NCBI RefSeq assembly: GCF_050563545.1 | Contig: NZ_JBNXUM010000031.1 | Location: 1-64,000, forward strand | DNA from: Falsiroseomonas sp050563545 | GTDB lineage: Bacteria > Pseudomonadota > Alphaproteobacteria > Acetobacterales > Acetobacteraceae | Length of the DNA: 64,000 nt | Direction of reading: 5' to 3' | Part shown: piece by piece, positions 44,364 through 53,185 of the stretch | How positions within the stretch are numbered: position 1 is the stretch's first letter | Layout: every line of letters begins with the position of its first letter | Made by a program: the position numbers and the translations under genes | The notes under the pieces: generated by a model | What the model was told of the DNA's origin: nothing | Database searches by the model: none | What the model saw: only the letters and a program-made list of their open reading frames with translations

Positions 44364-46456
44364 GCCGCCTCCTTCGCGCGGGCCGCGGGTGGCTGCACCA
44401 CCAGCGTGCCGTACTCGTCAACGCGCACCGTCGCGCCGGGACCGACGACGAGCGTCGATTCCCGCTCCTCCACGATCGCCGGGCCCTGCAGCGCGGCGCC
44501 CGGCGCCAGCGCATAGCGGTTGTAGACCGGCGTAAGGACGTAGCCCTCGGCTTCCGGGAAATAGGCCAGGCGCTCGCCCTTCTGAGCGGCGCCCGCGGCG
44601 GGCTGTCGCAGCACGAGGTCGAGCGGCGGTGGCGGTGCACTGACCGTGACGCGCCAGTTCAGCGCTTCGACCTGCAATTCGGCGGTCCGGTGGAACAGGT
44701 CGCGATAGCGCGAGAAGAAGGCCGCGCGTAGCCTCGGGTAATCAGCCTCCGTCAGGTCGCCATCCGGCATGGGCACGGAAATGTCGTGCATCTGTCCGAC
44801 ATACTGCATGTCCGCCGACCGCGTGACGACCATGTCGGCCTGCGCGACGCCGGCGCTGGCCAGGAATTCCCGCCCCTTCGCCTCCATCTCCGCGAAGAGC
44901 CCGCGCAGCCGCGCGTAATCGATGCGATCGAGGCGCGTGACATAGGCACGCACCGCTTCCGACGCGATCGGCGCGACCAGGAAGCCGAGCGCCGAGGCGA
45001 CGCCGGCGCGCGACGGCGCCAGCACGGCGGGGGAGCGCAGGATGCGCGCCACGCCATAGGCATGCACGGGCCCCGCGCCGCCGAAGCTCAGCAGGGCATA
45101 ACGGCTGGGATCGCGGCCGTGTTCCATTGCATGGATGCGGAAGGCGTTGGCCATGTCCTCATTCGCTACGCGATGGATCCCCCAGGCGGCCTGGGTCACG
45201 CTGAGGCCGAGCGGGGTCGCGACATGTTCCTCGATCGCGCGGCGCGATGCCTCGATGTCCAGCGTCATCTCGCCGCCGAGGAAATAGCCGGGGTCGAGAT
45301 AGCCCAGCACGAGGTCGGCGTCGGTCACCGTCGGCTTCGTGCCGCCGCGCCCGTAGCAGGCCGGCCCCGGCATGGCGCCGGCGCTGCGTGGCCCGACCTG
45401 CAACTGGCCGAGACGGTCGATCCAGGCGATGGAGCCGCCGCCGGTGCCGATCTCCTCGATTTCCACGCAGGGCACGCGGACGGGAAAGCCGCTGCCGCGC
45501 TTGAAGCGGTCGAGCCGCGCGACCTCGAATTCGCGCGCCACCGCGACTTCGCCGTGATGGATCAGCGACGCCTTGGCCGTGGTGCCGCCCATGTCGAAGG
45601 CAATCACGTCGCTCTGACCGGTCAGCCGCCCGAAGCGCTCTGCCAGCTTCACGCCGCCGGCGGGCCCGGATTCGATCAGCCGCGTCGGGAAGCGCCTGGC
45701 CTGTTCCGACGTCGTGAGCAATCCGCTGGAGAGCATGAGGTGCAGATCACAGCGCACCCCCATCGCCGCCACGCGTTCCGCCAGCCGCGCGAGGTAGCGG
45801 TCCATCAGCGGCTGGAGATAGGCGTTGATGACGGTCGTCGAGGTCCGCTCGTATTCCCGGATCTCCGGTGCGACCTCGCTGGACAGGCTGACATAGATGC
45901 CGGGCGCCATCGCCGCGATGGCCTCGGCCGTCGAGGCCTCATGCGCGCCGTTCTTGTGGGCATGCAGGTAGCAGACCGCGATGCTGGCGACGCCGGCCTC
46001 CTTCAGCGCCGCGATCTCCGCGGCCAGCTGGTCGCGGTCCAAAGGCTTCGCTTCGTTGCCGTCGCGGTCGATGCGTTGCGCGACGCCGCGGCGCAGCGGG
46101 CGCGGCACCAGCGCCTCCGGCAGTTCTATCTGCAGGTCGTAGTAGTCGTAGCGGGCCTCCCGCCGGATCGCGAGGACGTCGCGGAAGCCTTCGGTCGTCA
46201 GCAGTCCGGTCTTCGCGCCGGTCCGCTCGATGACCGAATTGGTGCCGAGCGTCGTTCCATGCACGATCTGCGTCAGCCCCTCTGCCGCGCAGCCGCTGGC
46301 CTTCAGCAGGCCGGCCAGACCCTCGATAACGGCGTCCGAGGGATCGGTCGGCGTGGTCAGCGTCTTGCCGAGATGGATCCGGCCCGTGCCGACCTCCTCC
46401 AGAACGAAGTCGGTGAACGTGCCGCCGATATCGACGCCCAGCCGGTAGCCCGCCAT
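44360..46456 (-). CDS. Hydantoinase A/oxoprolinase family protein (HyuA)
   Basis: HyuA is the ATP-binding partner of HyuB. The 698-residue protein starts RLGVDIGGTFTDFVLEE (actin/hexokinase-like phosphate loop), has VHGTTLGTNSVIERTGAKTG, ESGPAGGVKLAERFG, AFDMGGTTAKASLIHHGE and CVEIEEIGTGGGSIAWID, then LLSFGGAGPVHAYGVAR and a C-terminal beta domain. Length and motifs are complete. The start is ATG 46456, 2 bp after the permease stop; the long open frame beyond it is antisense-type readthrough into the permease gene. It forms an operon with transporter genes and hyuB. Confidence 0.93.
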   Translation of the reverse strand: MAGYRLGVDIGGTFTDFVLEEVGTGRIHLGKTLTTPTDPSDAVIEGLAGLLKASGCAAEGLTQIVHGTTLGTNSVIERTGAKTGLLTTEGFRDVLAIRREARYDYYDLQIELPEALVPRPLRRGVAQRIDRDGNEAKPLDRDQLAAEIAALKEAGVASIAVCYLHAHKNGAHEASTAEAIAAMAPGIYVSLSSEVAPEIREYERTSTTVINAYLQPLMDRYLARLAERVAAMGVRCDLHLMLSSGLLTTSEQARRFPTRLIESGPAGGVKLAERFGRLTGQSDVIAFDMGGTTAKASLIHHGEVAVAREFEVARLDRFKRGSGFPVRVPCVEIEEIGTGGGSIAWIDRLGQLQVGPRSAGAMPGPACYGRGGTKPTVTDADLVLGYLDPGYFLGGEMTLDIEASRRAIEEHVATPLGLSVTQAAWGIHRVANEDMANAFRIHAMEHGRDPSRYALLSFGGAGPVHAYGVARILRSPAVLAPSRAGVASALGFLVAPIASEAVRAYVTRLDRIDYARLRGLFAEMEAKGREFLASAGVAQADMVVTRSADMQYVGQMHDISVPMPDGDLTEADYPRLRAAFFSRYRDLFHRTAELQVEALNWRVTVSAPPPPLDLVLRQPAAGAAQKGERLAYFPEAEGYVLTPVYNRYALAPGAALQGPAIVEERESTLVVGPGATVRVDEYGTLVVQPPAARAKEAA

Positions 46457-46458
46457 GG

Positions 46459-47244
46459 TCACCTCACATCCATCCGGAACACGCGCCGCATCAGCTGCAG
46501 CATAGGCCAGTCCGTCAGGACGCCGAGCGCGCCGATGATCACCATCAGCGCCATGATGAGCTCGGTATCCAGCGTCTCGCGCGCCTGCAGAAGGGTGGCG
46601 CCGAGGCCGGAGTTCACACCGGTGAACTCGCCCAGCACCATGTAGATCCAGGAATAGGCCAGCCCGATCCGGAGCCCGCTCAGCACGCCCGGGAACGCCG
46701 CGGGCAGCACGACGGTGCCGAGCAGCGCGGCTTGCGACGCGCCAAGGCTCCGCGCCGCCCGCAGCAGCACGGGATCGACGTATTTCACGGCCTGCAGCGT
46801 CGCCAGGAACACTGCATAGAAGGATCCCAGCGCGATCAGGAAGATCGCCGACGGCGTGCCGATGCCGAACCAGATCAGCGCCAGCGGCAGCCAGCAGATG
46901 CCGGGGATCGACCGCATAAGCTGCAGCGTCGGCTCCACGAAGGAAGCCGCGCCGCGGTAGTAGCCGAGGAGGATGCCGATCGGCACGCCGAGGCCCGATC
47001 CCACGAGGAAACCGCCCAGCACGCGCTTCAGGCTGGCCCAGAAGTGGATCAGGAAGGTGCCGGAATACGGCCCGGGCCCGTCGCCGAAGAAGAAATCGAG
47101 GGCCGCGTCCCACACCGCCCCCGGCGGCGGCAGCAGGTAGCGCGGTACTATGCCGCCATCGGTCAGCCCCGACCAGAGCGCGAGGACCCCCAGCGGGATG
47201 ACCAGCGCGCGCCAGGGAAGGCTGGCGCGCCACACGACGTCCAT
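46459..47244 (-). CDS. ABC transporter permease, SsuC/TauC type
   Basis: The 261-residue membrane protein has about six helices and the BPD_transp_1 fold. The EAA-like loop GAARSLGA-type segment is seen as RAARSLGASQAALLGTVVLP, and it begins with a cytoplasmic end followed by LVIPLGVLALWSGL. Relatives import nitrate, taurine, sulfonates or pyrimidines. It stands between the receptor gene (2 bp) and hyuA (2 bp) and should form the channel with the ATPase at 41946. The substrate is probably a hydantoin-like or carboxylated cyclic amide, as inferred from the enzymes next to it. Confidence 0.93.
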   Translation of the reverse strand: MDVVWRASLPWRALVIPLGVLALWSGLTDGGIVPRYLLPPPGAVWDAALDFFFGDGPGPYSGTFLIHFWASLKRVLGGFLVGSGLGVPIGILLGYYRGAASFVEPTLQLMRSIPGICWLPLALIWFGIGTPSAIFLIALGSFYAVFLATLQAVKYVDPVLLRAARSLGASQAALLGTVVLPAAFPGVLSGLRIGLAYSWIYMVLGEFTGVNSGLGATLLQARETLDTELIMALMVIIGALGVLTDWPMLQLMRRVFRMDVR

Positions 47245-47246
47245 GC

Positions 47247-48209
47247 TCAGACCCTGACGCCCTCCACGAAGGACTTCACCAGCAGCTTCGACATGTCGGG
47301 CTTGCGGGTGATGACGCCGAGCTCCTGCAGCCGGTCGATATACGCGCCGAGCTGGCTTTCAAAACGCGCATCGATACGCCAGCCCAGCTCGATGTTGTCG
47401 ATCGAGCGTCGGGTCGCGGTGCGATCGTAGCCCCATTCGCGCGCGACCAAGTCGGCCCAACCCTCCGGGTCGGCCGCCAGCCTGTCGGTCGCCTTCGCAT
47501 GTGCCTCCGCCCAGGCGCGCATCAGCTCCTGTCGTTGCGACGTGACGCGATCGCTGGACAGCACGCCGACATTGATGGTGCCGACGGGATTGTCATAGGG
47601 AAACATCAGCACGCGGCCATAGCCGCCCATCACGGCGAGCGTCGCGTTCGGCTCGTTGCCGGCGAAGGCATCGATCTCGCCGCGCTGCAGCGCGCCCGGC
47701 ATGTCCGCGGGGCCGAGGCGGATCAGGTTGATGTCCTGGATCCGCATGTTTGCCTTGCGAAGTTCCTCGCGCAACAGGATCTCGTGGATCGCGAGCGGGA
47801 TGTTGCCGACCCGCTTGCCGCGGAGGTCGGCGATGCTGCGGATGTCACTGTCTGCGCGGACGATGATCGCCGTGCCCTTGCCCGCGCCATTCGCGACGAT
47901 GGAGATCGGCTGCTCGCGCGACCGTGCCACGATGCCGATGGTCAGGCCGATATACGCGAGGTCCACGCTGTCGGTGAGCAGCGCGTTGGACATGTCGCCG
48001 GGCGCGACGAAGGGCGTGAGGTCCGTCCGCCAGCCCGCCGGGAGAAACTGCTGCACCAGCAGCGCGGGCGCGAGGACCGTGGCGCGCACCACGGCGATGC
48101 GGATGGTCTGGCCGGCGCCCTGGGCGATTGATGGTGCCGGCAGCATCGCGACGGCCGCGACGAGCATCGCTCGGCGGCCGAACGGGGCGGGAGGGATTGG
48201 CTTCGTCAT
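47247..48209 (-). CDS. ABC transporter substrate-binding protein, SsuA/TauA-like
   Basis: The 320-residue periplasmic receptor has a signal peptide with Arg pair (FGRRAMLVAAVAMLPAPSIAQ) and the NMT1/SsuA fold: VQQFLPAGWRTDLTPFVAPGD, DLAYIGLTIGIVA, DIRSIADLRGKRVGNIPLA and RGEIDAFAGNEPNATLAVMGG. It is the first gene of the hydantoinase operon and defines the imported substrate. An 90-bp region separates it from the next upstream gene and probably holds the operon promoter, although no clear boxes are seen. Confidence 0.9.
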   Translation of the reverse strand: MTKPIPPAPFGRRAMLVAAVAMLPAPSIAQGAGQTIRIAVVRATVLAPALLVQQFLPAGWRTDLTPFVAPGDMSNALLTDSVDLAYIGLTIGIVARSREQPISIVANGAGKGTAIIVRADSDIRSIADLRGKRVGNIPLAIHEILLREELRKANMRIQDINLIRLGPADMPGALQRGEIDAFAGNEPNATLAVMGGYGRVLMFPYDNPVGTINVGVLSSDRVTSQRQELMRAWAEAHAKATDRLAADPEGWADLVAREWGYDRTATRRSIDNIELGWRIDARFESQLGAYIDRLQELGVITRKPDMSKLLVKSFVEGVRV

Positions 48210-48299
48210 GACGCACGTCCTCCGTGATCGGATCCAGGTTCCGGCCCGACCAGGCCGGATGATGCGCGTAAGCGCGAAACCGCCGCAAGCGCACGAAAA

Positions 48300-49256
48300 T
48301 CAGGTAGGCCTGATGCCGGCGGCGCGGGCGACCTCGCCCCAGCGGACAGTCTCTTCCTCGATGAAAGCGCGGAACTCTGCGCTGGTGCTGCCGATGGGGT
48401 CGAAGCCACGCTTGGCCAGTTCCTCCCCGACGCCGGCGGCCATCGCGGCGCGCACGTCTGTCTCGAGCCGCGTTGCGATCGGCGCCGGCAGGCCTGCCGG
48501 ACCGAGGAAACCGGCCCAGCCGCCGCCGACGAACCCGGCCAGTCCGAGCTCCGCCAGTGTCGGGATGTCGGGCGCCTGCGGGCTGCGTGTGGCGGTCGCG
48601 ACACCGATCGCGCGCAGCCGCCCGGCCTGGACCTGCGGCAGCACGGCGGAGACCGCGTCGAAGGCAATCTGCACGCGACCCGCCGCCAGGTCGGCCTGAA
48701 GCTGCGCCGTGCCGCGATAGGGCACGTGCTCGATATCCGTGCCGGTGCGCAGCTTGAACAGCTCCGTCACGAAATGCGTCGTGGTGCCGACGCCGGAACT
48801 CGCATAGCTCAGCGGCTGCCGCTTCGAGAGCGCGATCAGCTCATCGAGCGTGCGCGCGGGCAGGCTCTCGGTCACCACCAGCGCGAAGGGATTGCGCGCG
48901 ATCAGGCTGATCGGCGTGAGGTCCGTGCGCGGGTTGTAGGCGAGGCCGGCCTGGGTATAGGGCGCGACAACCACCTCCGCTGCGGAGGAGACGAGCAGCG
49001 TCGTGCCGTCGGGCTCGGCGCGCGCGACAGCCTGGCCCGCAATGGTGCCGCCGGCGCCGGCGCGGTTCTCAATCACGATGGGCTGGCCCCAGCCCGGGGA
49101 GAGCTTCTCGCCGAGCAGGCGGGCCGCGATGTCGATCGTGCCGCCGGCCGCGAAGCCCACGAAGAAGCGGACGGGCTTGCCGGGCCAGGCCTGCGCCACG
49201 GCGGGCAGCGGCAGCGCAGCGCCGGCCAGCGCGACGAGGGAACGGCGACGCATCAT
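48300..49256 (-). CDS. Tripartite tricarboxylate transporter (Bug) periplasmic receptor
   Basis: The 318-residue receptor has a signal peptide (MMRRRSLVALAGAALPLPAVAQA), then WPGKPVRFFVGFAAGGTIDIAAR, the family segment IVIENRAGAGGTIAGQAVA, and EHVPYRGTAQLQADLAAGRVQ. The start at 49256 overlaps the stop of the CoA-transferase gene by 4 bp, so it is co-translated with that enzyme and may bind the matching carboxylic acid. No tctAB partners are present. It is the last gene of the group 48300-53118. Confidence 0.9.
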   Translation of the reverse strand: MMRRRSLVALAGAALPLPAVAQAWPGKPVRFFVGFAAGGTIDIAARLLGEKLSPGWGQPIVIENRAGAGGTIAGQAVARAEPDGTTLLVSSAAEVVVAPYTQAGLAYNPRTDLTPISLIARNPFALVVTESLPARTLDELIALSKRQPLSYASSGVGTTTHFVTELFKLRTGTDIEHVPYRGTAQLQADLAAGRVQIAFDAVSAVLPQVQAGRLRAIGVATATRSPQAPDIPTLAELGLAGFVGGGWAGFLGPAGLPAPIATRLETDVRAAMAAGVGEELAKRGFDPIGSTSAEFRAFIEEETVRWGEVARAAGIRPT

Positions 49257-50467
49257 GGTCCTGCTTCCTTCCTCATGCCCAATGCGCCCGATTTGCGCAG
49301 GGCGGCGATCTCCGCCGGAGCCAGGCCGGCCTCTGTCAGGATGGCGTCGGTGTTGGCGCCGAGCGCGGGCGGCGGCCGGTCCATCGCAGGGCCGTCGGCA
49401 TCCGCGCGCCAGGCCGCGACGGGAATGGCGATCCGGCCGCCGGCGGAAGGCCAGCCCACCTCTGCCACCACGCCACGCGCGGCGGCGTCGCTGTCGGACA
49501 GCGCCTCCGCCAGGTCGCGCACGCGCACGGCCGGCACCTGGTCCGCCAGCAGCGCTTCCCAGGCCGCGGCGGGCCGGCGTCGCATCTCCTCGGCCAGGAT
49601 CGCCGACAGCGCGGCACGATGCGGGTCCTGCCGACGCACGTCGGCGAAGCGCGGATCGTCCAGCAGGTCTGCGCGCCCGATCAGCCGGCACAGCGTTTCG
49701 AACTGTCGCTGCGTGCAGGCGCCGAGCATGATGAGCGCGCCGTCCGCGGCCTCGTAGCAGGACGCCGCGGCCAGCGCGTGTTCGTTCGCATGCGGCCGCG
49801 GCGCGCGCCCGCCGTTCAGCAGCGAGGAGATCACGGGCCCCATCAGCATAAAGGCGGTGTCGAGCATCGAGACCTCGATGTGCTGGCCCTGCCCGGTGCG
49901 TTCGCGCCGCAGCAGCGCCGCGGCCAGCGCGAAGGCCGCCATGGTCCCCGACGCGTAGTCCAGGATCGGCGCGCCGGCCTTCAGCGGGCCGGAGTCGGCC
50001 GTGCCCGTCATCGCCATCAGCCCGCACGCGGCCTGGACGACGTTGTCGTAGGCCGGGCGCCCGGCGAAGGAGCCGGCTTCGCCGAAGGCGTTCAGCGAGC
50101 ACATCACCAAGCGCGAATTCGTCGCCGACAGCGCCGCGTAGTCGAGCCCGAGCCGCGCCATCACACCGGGGCGGAAGTTCTCCACCACCGCATCAGCGCG
50201 CAGCGCGAGCCGGCGCGCCAGCGCACGGCCTTCGTCCGTCTTCAGGTCGATCACGATGGAACGCTTGTTTGCGTTCTGCACGGCGAAGTGGTCGCCCATG
50301 CCCGCCCGCCGCAGCGCATCGTCGCCGCCGCGGCCGCGCATGTAGTCGCCGCCGGGCTCCTCCACCTTGATGATCTCGGCGCCCAGCAGGCCCAGCTGCG
50401 CCGTGCAGAAGGGGCCGGCGATGACATGGCTGAAGTCGAGGATCCGGATGCCCTCGAGCGCGCGCAT
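49253..50467 (-). CDS. Class III CoA-transferase (CaiB/BaiF family)
   Basis: Class III CoA-transferases move CoA between carboxylic acids through an enzyme-bound anhydride. The 404-residue protein has LEGIRILDFSHVIAGPFCTAQL, LGAEIIKVEEPGGDYMRG, VENFRPGVMARLGLDYAAL, and the catalytic Asp170 in GAPILDYASGTMAAF. It ends with a Frc-like C-terminal part. The start at 50467 shares one base with the SDR stop, so the genes are coupled. Oxalate, carnitine, succinate and mesaconate types cannot be told apart; the Bug receptor next to it suggests an imported dicarboxylate. Confidence 0.92.
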   Translation of the reverse strand: MRALEGIRILDFSHVIAGPFCTAQLGLLGAEIIKVEEPGGDYMRGRGGDDALRRAGMGDHFAVQNANKRSIVIDLKTDEGRALARRLALRADAVVENFRPGVMARLGLDYAALSATNSRLVMCSLNAFGEAGSFAGRPAYDNVVQAACGLMAMTGTADSGPLKAGAPILDYASGTMAAFALAAALLRRERTGQGQHIEVSMLDTAFMLMGPVISSLLNGGRAPRPHANEHALAAASCYEAADGALIMLGACTQRQFETLCRLIGRADLLDDPRFADVRRQDPHRAALSAILAEEMRRRPAAAWEALLADQVPAVRVRDLAEALSDSDAAARGVVAEVGWPSAGGRIAIPVAAWRADADGPAMDRPPPALGANTDAILTEAGLAPAEIAALRKSGALGMRKEAGP

Positions 50468-51237
50468 CAGAAGCGCCCGCAATCCACGCGGATGCGTTCG
50501 CCCGTGACCGCGGAGGACGCGTCGGAGGCGAGGAACAGCGCGGCGTCCGCCACTTCCTCCGGCGAGAGCCAGCGACGCAGCGCGGCACTGTCGGTGTAGT
50601 CGCGGCGGATGATCTCCTCGGGCGGGCGGCCTTCCGCCGCCGCGCGCGCCGCGATGACGCGCTCCATCAGCTCGCCGCTGACCGCGCCGGGGCAGAGCGC
50701 GTTGACGCGCACGCCGCGCGGCCCGACTTCCCGCGCGACGGCTTCCGTCATGCCGATCAGGGCGAACTTGGTCGCGCTGTAGGCACTGCGCATGGGATAA
50801 CCGTGCAGCCCCATGCGCGAGGACATGTTGATGATGGAGCCGCGCCCCTGCGCCGCCATGATCCTCGCCGCCACGCGCAGCCCGTGCATCGCCCCGAACA
50901 GGTTCACCTCGATGCAGGCGCGCCAGGCGTCGAGGTCCACCTCGGCCAGCGCGCCCACGGGGCCGGTCTGACCGGCATTGTTGACGAAGACGTCGCAGCT
51001 TCCGCCCCAAGCGAGCGCGCGAGCGAACAACGCTTCCACGTCGTCGAGCCTCGTCACGTCGCAGGTCACGGCGATGCCGTGTGTTTCCGCCGCCACCGCG
51101 GCAATCGCGGCCTCTCTACGGCCGGCGACGACGACGCGCGCGCCCGCCCTGGCGAAGCGGCGCGCGATGGCGCGGCCGATGCCGCTGCCGCCGCCGGTGA
51201 CGACGGCGACGCGGCCCTGAAGCGCCGCGTCGCTCAC
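50467..51237 (-). CDS. Short-chain dehydrogenase/reductase (SDR)
   Basis: The 256-residue classical SDR shows the cofactor motif TGGGSGIG (residues 14-21), NNAG (86-89), the catalytic Ser140, Tyr153 and Lys157 (SAYSATKFAL), and the LCPGAVSG loop. Arg40 in VAGRRE after the second strand favours NADP over NAD. It should oxidise or reduce a hydroxy/keto acid in the surrounding pathway. It overlaps the DapA-family gene by 4 bp and the CoA-transferase by one base, so it belongs to one transcript. Confidence 0.93.
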   Translation of the reverse strand: MSDAALQGRVAVVTGGGSGIGRAIARRFARAGARVVVAGRREAAIAAVAAETHGIAVTCDVTRLDDVEALFARALAWGGSCDVFVNNAGQTGPVGALAEVDLDAWRACIEVNLFGAMHGLRVAARIMAAQGRGSIINMSSRMGLHGYPMRSAYSATKFALIGMTEAVAREVGPRGVRVNALCPGAVSGELMERVIAARAAAEGRPPEEIIRRDYTDSAALRRWLSPEEVADAALFLASDASSAVTGERIRVDCGRF

Positions 51238-52136
51238 AGCAGCCCGAGCTCCGCCAGGGTGCGGCGGAGCCTGTCGAGGTCCGCACCCGCCAGCGGCAGG
51301 ACGGGATCGCGCGGCACGCCGGCCGGCCAGCCCAGCAGGTTCAGCGCCGCCTTCAGCGCCGCCGGCCAGGTGCCGGTGCCCATCAGCAGCTGGTACAGCA
51401 CCGTCAGCTTCCGGTGCATCGCGCGGTATTCGTCGCAGGGCGCGCCCGCGCCGAGCGCCATGATCTCAGCGCATTCCGTCCCGAGCAGCTCCGGCCCCGT
51501 CGCGATGAAGCCGCGCGCGCCGAGCGCGACGCAGGGCAGGATGTAGTGCGACGGGCCTGTCAGCACGGAGATCCGGTCGCGCAGCCGGTCCAGCAGATGC
51601 GTGTGGTGGAAGAAGTCGCGGCTGCTTTCCTTGATCGCGACCACGGGCGCCGCATCGCAGATCGCCGCTATGTCGTCCACCGTCAGGTCGATGCCCGACC
51701 GGCGCGGCGTGTTGTAGGCGACGATGGGCAGGTCGACCGCGGCGGCAAGCGCGGCGAAACGGCGCAGCAACTCGTCCCGCGTCGCCTTCAGCACATAGGG
51801 CTGCGGCATGACCAGCAGCCCCGCCGCCCCGGCCTCCTGCGCCAGGCGGGCATAGGCGATGGTCGCCTTCGCGGTCGCCGCAGAGGCGCCCATGATCACC
51901 GGGACGCGCCCGCGCGCCTGCTCCACCGCCAGCCGCGTCAACCGCCCCCGCTCGGCGCCGTCCAGCGTCCAGGATTCGCCGTTGTCGCCGGCCACGCAGA
52001 TGCCGCCGGCGCCGATTGCGATCTGGCGCTCCACGACGTCACGGAAGGCGTCGTCCATGATCTCGCCGGCCTCGGTGAAGGGCGTGACGACCGCGGGGAT
52101 CGGCCCGACCGCGGTTTCGCGGGTCAGCTTCGCCAT
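51234..52136 (-). CDS. DapA-family aldolase/lyase (first copy)
   Basis: The 300-residue protein is a class I TIM-barrel lyase of the dihydrodipicolinate synthase/N-acetylneuraminate lyase family. Tyr141 in IVAYNTPRRSG and the Schiff-base Lys169 in VVAIKESSRDF are intact; the substrate loop reads GDNGESWTL in place of the GTTGE of true DapA. Such loops are found in keto-acid aldolases and dehydratases, so a catabolic role is more likely than lysine synthesis. A second copy lies at 54300. It overlaps the SDR by 4 bp and follows a Bug receptor by 7 bp. Confidence 0.88.
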   Translation of the reverse strand: MAKLTRETAVGPIPAVVTPFTEAGEIMDDAFRDVVERQIAIGAGGICVAGDNGESWTLDGAERGRLTRLAVEQARGRVPVIMGASAATAKATIAYARLAQEAGAAGLLVMPQPYVLKATRDELLRRFAALAAAVDLPIVAYNTPRRSGIDLTVDDIAAICDAAPVVAIKESSRDFFHHTHLLDRLRDRISVLTGPSHYILPCVALGARGFIATGPELLGTECAEIMALGAGAPCDEYRAMHRKLTVLYQLLMGTGTWPAALKAALNLLGWPAGVPRDPVLPLAGADLDRLRRTLAELGLL

Positions 52137-52143
52137 GGCGTCC

Positions 52144-53118
52144 TCAATCGATGCGAAGGTTCGTCTCGCGCGCGACGCGCTGCCAGACCTCGGTGTCGTC
52201 GGCGAGCAGCTTCGCCTGTTCCGCCGGCCCGCCGACCAGCAACGGCGTGCCCTGTTCGACGTAGCGCGCTGTCAGGGCGGGGTCGGAGGTTCCGGCTCGC
52301 AGCGCCTCTGCCAGGCGCGCGATGATCGGGGCTGGCGTGCCGGCGGGCGCGAACAGCCCTTGCCAGAACGTCACGTCGAAGCCCGGCAGCGTCTCCGCCA
52401 CGGCGGGCACGTCCGGCAGCTGCGACATCCGTTCCTTCGACGACACCGCGATGGGCCGCGTGATCCTTTCCTGCATCAGCGGGCCGCCTTCGAGCAGCGA
52501 GGTGAACATCGCCTTGATCCGCCCGCTGCGCAGGTCGAGCAGCGCCGGGCCGGTGCCGCGATACGGCACGTGTTCCAGCTGGGCGCCGGCGCGATACGCC
52601 AGCAGCTCCACCGCGAGGTGGTTGAGCGATCCGATGCCGGCGCTGCCATAGGTGATGCCGCGCGGATCGGCCTTGGCCAGCGCGAAGAACTCCGCGAGCG
52701 TCGTCGCGGGCAGGCTGTTGTGGACGTGGAGGACGAAGATCGAGCGGTACATCGGCCCGATCGGCGCGAGCTCCCGCATCGGCTCCTTCGGCGTCAATTG
52801 CGGCTGCAACGCGGGATTGATCGCGAGCGGCGTCGCCCCGGCGAGCAGCGTGTAGCCGTCGGGCCTGGCCTGCGCGACATAGGTGCTGCCGATCGATGTG
52901 CCGGCCCCCGCACGGTTCTCCACCACGATGGGCTGGCCGAGCACGCGTTCCATGATCGGCCCGACCGCGCGCACCGCGGCGTCCGATCCGCCGCCCGGCG
53001 CATAGGGCACGACGATGGTGATCGGCCGCGTCGGCCAGGCCTGCGCGGCGGCGAGGCGCGGCGCCGCCAGCGCGGCCGCGGCCGCGAGCAGCGCGCGGCG
53101 GCCCAGGTCGTGGGTCAT
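52144..53118 (-). CDS. Tripartite tricarboxylate transporter (Bug) periplasmic receptor
   Basis: The 324-residue receptor begins MTHDLGRRALLAAAAALA, a Tat-like signal, then WPTRPITIVVPYAPGGGSDAAVR, the family segment IVVENRAGAGTSIGSTYVAQ, and EHVPYRGTGPALLDLRSGR. It opens the block Bug-DapA-SDR-CoA-transferase-Bug on the - strand, with 7 bp to the DapA gene. A 67-bp gap separates it from the FAD oxidase gene upstream. Its ligand is probably the carboxylic acid handled by those enzymes. Confidence 0.9.
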   Translation of the reverse strand: MTHDLGRRALLAAAAALAAPRLAAAQAWPTRPITIVVPYAPGGGSDAAVRAVGPIMERVLGQPIVVENRAGAGTSIGSTYVAQARPDGYTLLAGATPLAINPALQPQLTPKEPMRELAPIGPMYRSIFVLHVHNSLPATTLAEFFALAKADPRGITYGSAGIGSLNHLAVELLAYRAGAQLEHVPYRGTGPALLDLRSGRIKAMFTSLLEGGPLMQERITRPIAVSSKERMSQLPDVPAVAETLPGFDVTFWQGLFAPAGTPAPIIARLAEALRAGTSDPALTARYVEQGTPLLVGGPAEQAKLLADDTEVWQRVARETNLRID

Positions 53119-53185
53119 CGGTTTCCCCCTTCCTCGATCCTTGCGCGGGATGATGACTCCGGACCGTCCACCCCGCCAGCGTCCA

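Noticed and set aside
44786..46645. 619-codon + strand frame opposite hyuA
   Set aside because: Shadow of hyuA and permease codons; no recognisable protein.
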